Assembly: GCF_003946625.1 (NCBI RefSeq)
Contig: NZ_RHOR01000002.1
Span: 117,270 to 181,269, forward strand
From: Companilactobacillus kedongensis
GTDB taxonomy: Bacteria > Bacillota > Bacilli > Lactobacillales > Lactobacillaceae
Direction of reading: 5' to 3'
DNA length: 64,000 bases
The notes beneath the pieces are model-generated. The model was not told where the DNA came from. It made no database searches and saw only the letters and a list, made by a program, of their open reading frames with translations. Made by a program: the position numbers and the translations under genes. Below are positions 59,516 through 64,000 of this stretch, one piece after another (the stretch's first letter is position 1; each line of letters starts with the position of its first letter).

Positions 59516-60394
59516 TTAAAATCCTTTTTTAATTTTATCGGCAAGGGTATTGAATTCTTTTGATTTTTCAAGCCATTCTTTGTTATCGGGGCTTGAACCA
59601 ACACGTTTGTCTTCATTCAATGTAGCAATTTTTTCCATGTCATCATCGGTTAATTCAAAATCAAAAATATCAATATTTTGTTTGATTCTATTTTGATGAA
59701 TTGATTTAGGAATAATGACTTCACCACGTTGAATATGCCAACGAAGTACTACCTGAGCAACTGACTTGCCATGCGCATCAGCAATTTTCTTAACTAATTC
59801 ATTATTAAGAACGCTGTTCTTACCACCACCAAGTGGACTCCATGCTTCGTGAACAATATTTTCTTTATTCAAGTATTCGTGCATTTTATTTTGTTGATTA
59901 AATGGATGAGTTTCGATTTGATCGATCATCGGCTTGATTGTTGCTGTTTCCATCAAGTGTTCAAGTTGATAGTCTTGGAAGTTTGAAACACCAATAGCTT
60001 TAATTTTGCCATCTTTATATAAATCTTCCATTGCGCGCCATGTTTCTTCATATCCAGGTGCTGGCCAGTGGATCAATAATAGATCCAGGTAGTCTAACTT
60101 TAATTTATCTAATGATCTTTGGAATTGAGCCATTGTATCATCATATGTTCTAATATCGTTCCAAATCTTAGTTGTAATGAATAATTTAGAACGATCGATC
60201 CCTGAAGCAATGATTCCTTCACCAACTGCTTCTTCATTATCATAAAAACTTGCAGTATCGATATGTCTATATCCGGCTTCAATAGCCCACTTGACACTGT
60301 TTATAACTTCATTTTCGTCACTAATTTGAAATACACCCAAACCTACTTGAGGTATTTTAACGCCATTAGCTAATTCAATATCTGGAATACTCAT
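59516..60394 (-). CDS. Aldo/keto reductase
   Basis: 292 residues, NADPH-dependent carbonyl reductase of the AKR5-like group. Catalytic tetrad Asp46, Tyr51, Lys76 and His109 is intact, and the C-terminal IPKSIHQNRIKQN binds the cofactor phosphate. Reduces aldehydes such as methylglyoxal or keto sugars in relatives; substrate here unknown. AGGGGGAAA site. Lies downstream of the aldehyde dehydrogenase gene but separated by a probable terminator. Confidence 0.92.
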   Translation of the reverse strand: MSIPDIELANGVKIPQVGLGVFQISDENEVINSVKWAIEAGYRHIDTASFYDNEEAVGEGIIASGIDRSKLFITTKIWNDIRTYDDTMAQFQRSLDKLKLDYLDLLLIHWPAPGYEETWRAMEDLYKDGKIKAIGVSNFQDYQLEHLMETATIKPMIDQIETHPFNQQNKMHEYLNKENIVHEAWSPLGGGKNSVLNNELVKKIADAHGKSVAQVVLRWHIQRGEVIIPKSIHQNRIKQNIDIFDFELTDDDMEKIATLNEDKRVGSSPDNKEWLEKSKEFNTLADKIKKGF

Positions 60395-60417
60395 ATTCTG
60401 TTTCCCCCTCTAAATTT

Positions 60418-60453
60418 ATAAAAGCACTTTCCATTATAAAGAAAGCGCCTTCA
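60418..60453 (-). terminator. Probable terminator after the aldehyde dehydrogenase gene
   Basis: Minus-strand stem GCGCTTTC (60447-60440) / GAAAGTGC (60431-60424) with one G-U pair followed by TTTTA. Confidence 0.6.
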
Positions 60454-60468
60454 AAAAATCTAGTCTTT

Positions 60469-61872
60469 TTAGAATAATCCTCCGGCTAGATTATTCAAGT
60501 TTGGCTTGTCTACAGCAACAATTAGTTGCTCATTAACAAATGCTTCCAATCCTAGATTGCTCATTTCGCGTCCATAACCGGAGTTCTTAACACCACCAAA
60601 TGGTAGTTCTGGCAATGTATACATGAATGTATTAACGAATTCCATACCTGTTTCAACTTGACTGGCAACTTTTACACCATGTTCTTTACTTCCTGAGAAA
60701 GTAATACCGCCAAGTCCATAATTTGAATCGTTGGCAAGATCAATTGCTTCTTGATCACTGTGTACTTTATAAATATGTGCAACTGGTCCAAACATCTCTT
60801 CTGAGTAGGCAGGATTATTTTTATCAATATCTGTCAAAATCGTTGCAGGGAAGAATTGTCCCGGTAGATCAATTGGTTCATTACCATAAGCAACTTTGGC
60901 ACCGGCAGCAATTGCTGTATCAACTTGTTTTTGTAGTTTTTCTTTAGCTCTTGCTGAAGACATTGGTGCCAAGGTAGTTTCAGGATCCATTGGATCTCCT
61001 GGTTTTAAGTCGGCAAATTGCTTGCTTAGGCGATCAACAAATTCATCATATAGATTATCAGCTACAATGAAACGTTTAGAAGATGTACATACTTGTCCAG
61101 CATTATAGATACGGACATTACGAGCGACCTTCATAACTTCATTTAAGTCAGCATCATCCAACACGATAAAGGCATCGGTACCACCAAGCTCCATCGTATT
61201 TTTCTTCAAATTTTGTCCAGCAGCAGCGGCAACGGATTTACCACCACGCTCTGAACCTGTTAAAGCAACGCCTTGAACACGTGGATCGGCAATAATATCT
61301 GAAACTTGATCATACGATAGGAATAGGTTCTTTAGACTACCAGCAGGAGCACCAGCATCATTAATAATTTTTTCAAATGAAACAGCTGATCCAGGGGTAT
61401 TTGAGGCATGTTTTAAAATCATTGGATTTCCGACCATGAAGTTTGGAGCAAAGACACGCATGATTTGATAGTAAGGAAAGTTCCAAGGCTCGACCATCAT
61501 TATGATTCCCGTTGAATGTTTCTCTACCCAAGCATCTCCGGCACCGGATTTGATTTTAGTAGGTTGGAGTAATTCTTCTGAATGATCGGCAAAATAGTCG
61601 GCAATTAAGGCACATAATTCGACCTCACCAACTGCTTCTTTGAACAGCTTTCCCATGTCTTCAACGATAATTTTACCTAATTCGTCTTCATTTTCTCTTA
61701 AAAGATCCGCAATTTTGTGTAATACAGCGGAACGACTCGCAACTGATTCAGTACGCCATTTCTTGTATAAAGCGTGTTCCGTCGTCAACGTAGATTCAAT
61801 ATCTGCAGCCGTTGCATTAGGATATGTTTTTAAAACCTCATTAGTAAATGGATTGATTGTCTGATAAGCCAT
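60469..61872 (-). CDS. NAD(P)-dependent aldehyde dehydrogenase (succinate-semialdehyde dehydrogenase-like)
   Basis: 467 residues. Catalytic Cys262 (YNAGQVCTSSKR), general base Glu228 (MELGG) and the MVEPWNFPYYQ cofactor segment are present. Resembles GabD-type enzymes annotated as succinate-semialdehyde dehydrogenase, but substrate specificity is not readable; acetaldehyde or glycolaldehyde-type substrates are possible. Start ATG 61872 has GGAGGAATT; the frame is open 111 bp further upstream without a site. A cre-like sequence lies in its leader. Confidence 0.88.
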   Translation of the reverse strand: MAYQTINPFTNEVLKTYPNATAADIESTLTTEHALYKKWRTESVASRSAVLHKIADLLRENEDELGKIIVEDMGKLFKEAVGEVELCALIADYFADHSEELLQPTKIKSGAGDAWVEKHSTGIIMMVEPWNFPYYQIMRVFAPNFMVGNPMILKHASNTPGSAVSFEKIINDAGAPAGSLKNLFLSYDQVSDIIADPRVQGVALTGSERGGKSVAAAAGQNLKKNTMELGGTDAFIVLDDADLNEVMKVARNVRIYNAGQVCTSSKRFIVADNLYDEFVDRLSKQFADLKPGDPMDPETTLAPMSSARAKEKLQKQVDTAIAAGAKVAYGNEPIDLPGQFFPATILTDIDKNNPAYSEEMFGPVAHIYKVHSDQEAIDLANDSNYGLGGITFSGSKEHGVKVASQVETGMEFVNTFMYTLPELPFGGVKNSGYGREMSNLGLEAFVNEQLIVAVDKPNLNNLAGGLF

Positions 61873-61904
61873 TGTAATTCCTCCAGTTTCCAATTTTGAT
61901 TCAG

Positions 61905-61918
61905 ATAAAACGTTTACA
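61905..61918 (-). promoter_or_regulatory. cre-like site in the aldehyde dehydrogenase leader
   Basis: TGTAAACGTTTTAT on the minus strand; matches the CcpA consensus except at the last two bases. About 33 bp upstream of the ATG, so repression would be by roadblock. Confidence 0.45.
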
Positions 61919-62146
61919 ATTACAAGTTTACCTATTAGAGGGTGGTCTAAGTCAAGCAATACAGCTTGTATAAAATTGAGCAAGTGGTCTTTTTTTTACA
62001 TTTGTGAAATTAGCGGTTAAATACTAACTAGATTAGGTATACCCTAATCACAATATTAAATGAATAGTACTTATTTATATATTGGTACGTATCTATATTA
62101 TTGGATAACCTTGATCTGACAAGGTTATTTGTTACATTACATTTTT

Positions 62147-62160
62147 CGTAAACGCTTGCA
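62147..62160 (+). promoter_or_regulatory. cre-like site upstream of kdgT
   Basis: CGTAAACGCTTGCA differs from the CcpA consensus at two positions and overlaps a TTGCAA -35-like box (62156-62161). Suggests carbon catabolite control of the uronate operon. Confidence 0.55.
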
Positions 62161-62203
62161 ACCATATAAATTTGTGTTACTATATAAATATAATTTGATA
62201 TAG

Positions 62204-62218
62204 AGAAAACCGGTTTCT
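62204..62218 (+). promoter_or_regulatory. LacI-type operator candidate before kdgT
   Basis: AGAAAACCGGTTTCT: 5-bp arms AGAAA/TTTCT around a CCGG core, typical of LacI-family sites such as those of KdgR-like regulators. It lies just after a TATAAT box at 62189-62194, where a bound repressor would block transcription. Confidence 0.5.
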
Positions 62219-62288
62219 GTATTGGAAATTATCAAACTTATATTTTTTTGTAATTAGATGTGAAGCAATTCACGAGGGAGGCAGCTTT

Positions 62289-63356
62289 ATGCAAATCAAA
62301 AAAGGCATCGAAAAAATACCTGGTGGTATGATGGTCGTTCCATTATTCCTTGGAACATTAACAAATACTATCTGGCCAGGAATCGACAAATTCTATCCAG
62401 GTTTTACAGGGAACTTCTTAGTAGGTACTTCAGTTATCCTGTTCATGTTCTTCTTTAGTGTTGGAACAACAATTGACTTGAAGTCTACTGGATATATTGC
62501 TAAAAAAGGTTTATCGCTACTTATTGTAAAGGTCTTATTAGCCGGATTATTAGGTGTAATTATTAATCATTTCTTGCCAAGACACGGTGTTACCACAGGT
62601 CTATTCGCCGGATTCTCTGTTTTGGCTGTTATCGCTTCGTTTAACGAAACTAACGGTGGTTTGTATATGGCTTTGATGACAACACTTAACCGTGACGAAG
62701 ATGCTGCTGGATTCCCATTCATCAGTATTGAATCAGGACCATTTATGACAATGGTTACAATGGGTGTTGCCGGAATTGCTCAATTCCCATGGCAAGCATT
62801 AGTTTCAACATTGATTCCATTTGCTATTGGTATCACATTAGGTTCATTAGATCATTCATTTAGAAAAATGTTCAAACCAGTTGTTCCTGCAATGGTTCCA
62901 TTCTTCGCATTTACACTGGGTTACAGCTTGAACTTCGGTATGATCTTCAAGTCAGGTTTCATGGGTATTTTCATGGGTGTTATCGTTGTTCTTGTTTCAG
63001 GTTCAGTATTGGCACTTGTTGACCGCTTCTTCACAGGATCAGATGGTGTTGCCGGATGGGCTGCTTCATCAACTGCCGGAGCTGCTGTTGCTGTTCCTTA
63101 TGCAATTGCTGAAACAAATCCAAGTTTTGCTTCAACTGCTGCATCAGCTACTGCTATTGTTGCTACAAGTGTTTTGGTTACATCAATCTTGACACCTATC
63201 GTAACAATGTACATGGAAAAACGTGCTCGTAGAAGAGGACTACCAATTGTTCCTAAGAAGTATGAAGGTAAGTTTGCAGAGTCAATTATGGCTAAAAAAG
63301 AAGAAGAAGAACTTAAAGCTAAAGACGAAGCTAAATTAGCTGCAAAAGGAGATTAG
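62289..63356 (+). CDS. kdgT: 2-keto-3-deoxygluconate permease KdgT
   Basis: 355 residues with about ten membrane helices; the start (IKKGIEKIPGGMMVVPLFLGTLTNTIWPG) and ASFNETNGGLYMAL loop are hallmarks of the KdgT family, proton-coupled importers of 2-keto-3-deoxygluconate from pectin or uronate breakdown. The C-terminus is a charged tail. GGGAGG site. First gene of an operon continuing to kduI. Confidence 0.93.
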   Translation: MQIKKGIEKIPGGMMVVPLFLGTLTNTIWPGIDKFYPGFTGNFLVGTSVILFMFFFSVGTTIDLKSTGYIAKKGLSLLIVKVLLAGLLGVIINHFLPRHGVTTGLFAGFSVLAVIASFNETNGGLYMALMTTLNRDEDAAGFPFISIESGPFMTMVTMGVAGIAQFPWQALVSTLIPFAIGITLGSLDHSFRKMFKPVVPAMVPFFAFTLGYSLNFGMIFKSGFMGIFMGVIVVLVSGSVLALVDRFFTGSDGVAGWAASSTAGAAVAVPYAIAETNPSFASTAASATAIVATSVLVTSILTPIVTMYMEKRARRRGLPIVPKKYEGKFAESIMAKKEEEELKAKDEAKLAAKGD

Positions 63357-63358
63357 TT

Positions 63359-63613
63359 ATGGAAGACAGACAAATACTAAATCCAAAAGAATTTGCTTAT
63401 CATTTTGTTGATTCAATACCTGTTGAAAACAACAAAGAACGTTTTGAAGCCAATGCTAAAAATAAGTTAGTTGCATATCTAACTGCTTATTATTTAGCTG
63501 AAAAGTTCAACGGTATGGAAGGTAACATCTTAGATTCAGCAAGAGATAAAAAAGTAGAAGACATGAGCTTGTCAGAACTTATGCAAAAAGTATCAGAGTT
63601 ATCGTATTTCTAA
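63359..63613 (+). CDS. Small protein of unknown function in the kdg operon
   Basis: 84 residues, charged, predicted mostly helical and soluble, no signal peptide or membrane helix, no cysteine. I do not recognise a family. It starts 2 bp after the kdgT stop and ends 22 bp before kduI, so it is cotranscribed and translated with uronate genes. Its ribosome site lies in the kdgT end (AAAGGAG, 63345-63351). A role as a small accessory or regulatory subunit for the neighbouring enzymes is only a guess. Confidence 0.75.
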   Translation: MEDRQILNPKEFAYHFVDSIPVENNKERFEANAKNKLVAYLTAYYLAEKFNGMEGNILDSARDKKVEDMSLSELMQKVSELSYF

Positions 63614-63635
63614 AATAATATTGGAGGAATTTCAA

Positions 63636-64000
63636 ATGTCATTTTCAATGAAAACAAATTATACACATAGTCCTAAGGATATTGAGCACTATTCAACAGA
63701 TGAATTACGTGATCAATTCTTAATGGAAAAACTATTTACACCAGGCGACATTCTTCTAACATATACATACAACGATCGTATGATCTTCGGTGGTGTAACA
63801 CCAACTGATTCACCACTAGAAATCAAGCTAGACAAAGAACTCGGTGTAGAATACTTCTTACAACGCCGTGAACTAGGTGTTATCAACATCGGTGGTAAAG
63901 GTTCAATGACTATCGATGGTAAGAAAGAAGAAATGGTTAAGCACGATGGCTACTATGTAGGAATGGGAGTAGAACACGTAGTATTTGAATCAGATGATGC
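63636..64000 (+). CDS. kduI: 5-dehydro-4-deoxy-D-glucuronate isomerase KduI, N-terminal part (3' end outside window)
   Basis: The 121 visible codons (NYTHSPKDIEHYSTDELRDQ..., DRMIFGGVTPTDSPLEI, EYFLQRRELGVINIGGKG) match the N-terminal half of KduI, a zinc cupin that converts 4-deoxy-5-keto-uronate (from unsaturated uronides) to 3-deoxy-hexosulonate. TTGGAGG precedes the ATG. The zinc-ligand half lies beyond the window. Together with kdgT it indicates uronic-acid or pectin-fragment use. Confidence 0.93.
   Translation, partial: MSFSMKTNYTHSPKDIEHYSTDELRDQFLMEKLFTPGDILLTYTYNDRMIFGGVTPTDSPLEIKLDKELGVEYFLQRRELGVINIGGKGSMTIDGKKEEMVKHDGYYVGMGVEHVVFESDD

Larger units (their letters stand above)
61873..62288. 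other. Divergent regulatory gap between the aldehyde dehydrogenase and kdgT genes
   Basis: 416 bp with no coding signal. It holds two cre-like sites (61905-61918, 62147-62160), an inverted repeat GATTAGG/CCTAATC (62031-62049), a 9-bp hairpin ATAACCTTG/CAAGGTTAT (62105-62128) without a good T tract, a TATAAT box (62189-62194), and a LacI-type palindrome (62204-62218). Confidence 0.7.

Noticed and set aside
62105..62128. Hairpin as a factor-independent terminator
   Set aside because: Stem is good but only TTTGTT follows, and no gene ends nearby on either strand; kept only as an unexplained inverted repeat.
1..64000. Insertion sequences, prophage, CRISPR or integrated elements
   Set aside because: No transposase, integrase, phage gene, direct-repeat array or tRNA-associated duplication was seen; gene order is conserved and genes are intact.

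Overview
The window is a contiguous chromosomal segment of an AT-rich, low-GC Gram-positive bacterium. The gene order (mfd, yabM-like, rqcP, divIC, yabR, tilS, hpt, ftsH, hslO, dus, lysS, tRNAs, clpC, rpoBC, rpsL-rpsG-fusA, S10/spc/alpha ribosomal cluster, ecfA1A2T-truA-rplM-rpsI), frequent TTG/GTG starts, type-Z S14, short L24, an LPxTG-anchored protein and the lactic-acid-bacterial L17 downstream element all point to Lactobacillaceae. It looks like a Companilactobacillus-type lactobacillus, but the genus is an inference from gene content only.

Layout. (1) 1-12042, all plus strand: the end of mfd, a MATE/MurJ-fold flippase-like exporter, rqcP, divIC, yabR, tilS, hpt, ftsH, hslO, dusB and lysS, a conserved information-processing, division and proteostasis block. 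(2) 12140-12618: five tRNA genes (Val-UAC, Leu-UAG, Thr-UGU, Gly-GCC, Pro-CGG) with their own promoter and a long terminator hairpin. (3) 12833-27698: clpC, then rpoB-rpoC behind a promoter/leader/terminator module, an esterase, an opposed prepilin peptidase (comC), then rpsL-rpsG-fusA with a structured leader. (4) 27742-28896: a minus-strand CPBP membrane protease. (5) 29012-42868: the S10-spc-alpha cluster (rpsJ to rplQ, including secY, adk, infA, rpmJ, rpoA), starting with a folded S10 leader and ending with an L17 downstream element. (6) 43058-47240: ECF transporter module (ecfA1, ecfA2, ecfT), truA, and rplM-rpsI behind an L13 leader.

(7) 47347-64000 is accessory/metabolic: an SRAP-domain protein; a MarR regulator plus LmrA-type ABC exporter operon with two identical palindromic operators; a secreted LPQTG-anchored amidase; a 14-TM-type MFS exporter; a complete 2-aminoethylphosphonate uptake and breakdown operon (phnD-phnC-phnE1-phnE2-phnX-phnW) preceded by four 11-bp-phased TTTACA-like hexamers resembling a PhoP box; an aldo/keto reductase and a GabD-type aldehyde dehydrogenase (both minus); and the start of a 2-keto-3-deoxygluconate/uronate operon (kdgT, an unrecognised 84-aa gene, kduI, cut by the window end) with a cre-like site and a LacI-type operator candidate.

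Functionally, most of the window is growth-related core machinery whose expression appears set by r-protein leaders and attenuator-like elements. The last 16 kb holds conditionally used genes for detoxification, phosphonate phosphorus acquisition and uronic acid catabolism, each with a recognisable cis-regulatory signal. I saw no insertion sequence, prophage, CRISPR array or obvious pseudogene.
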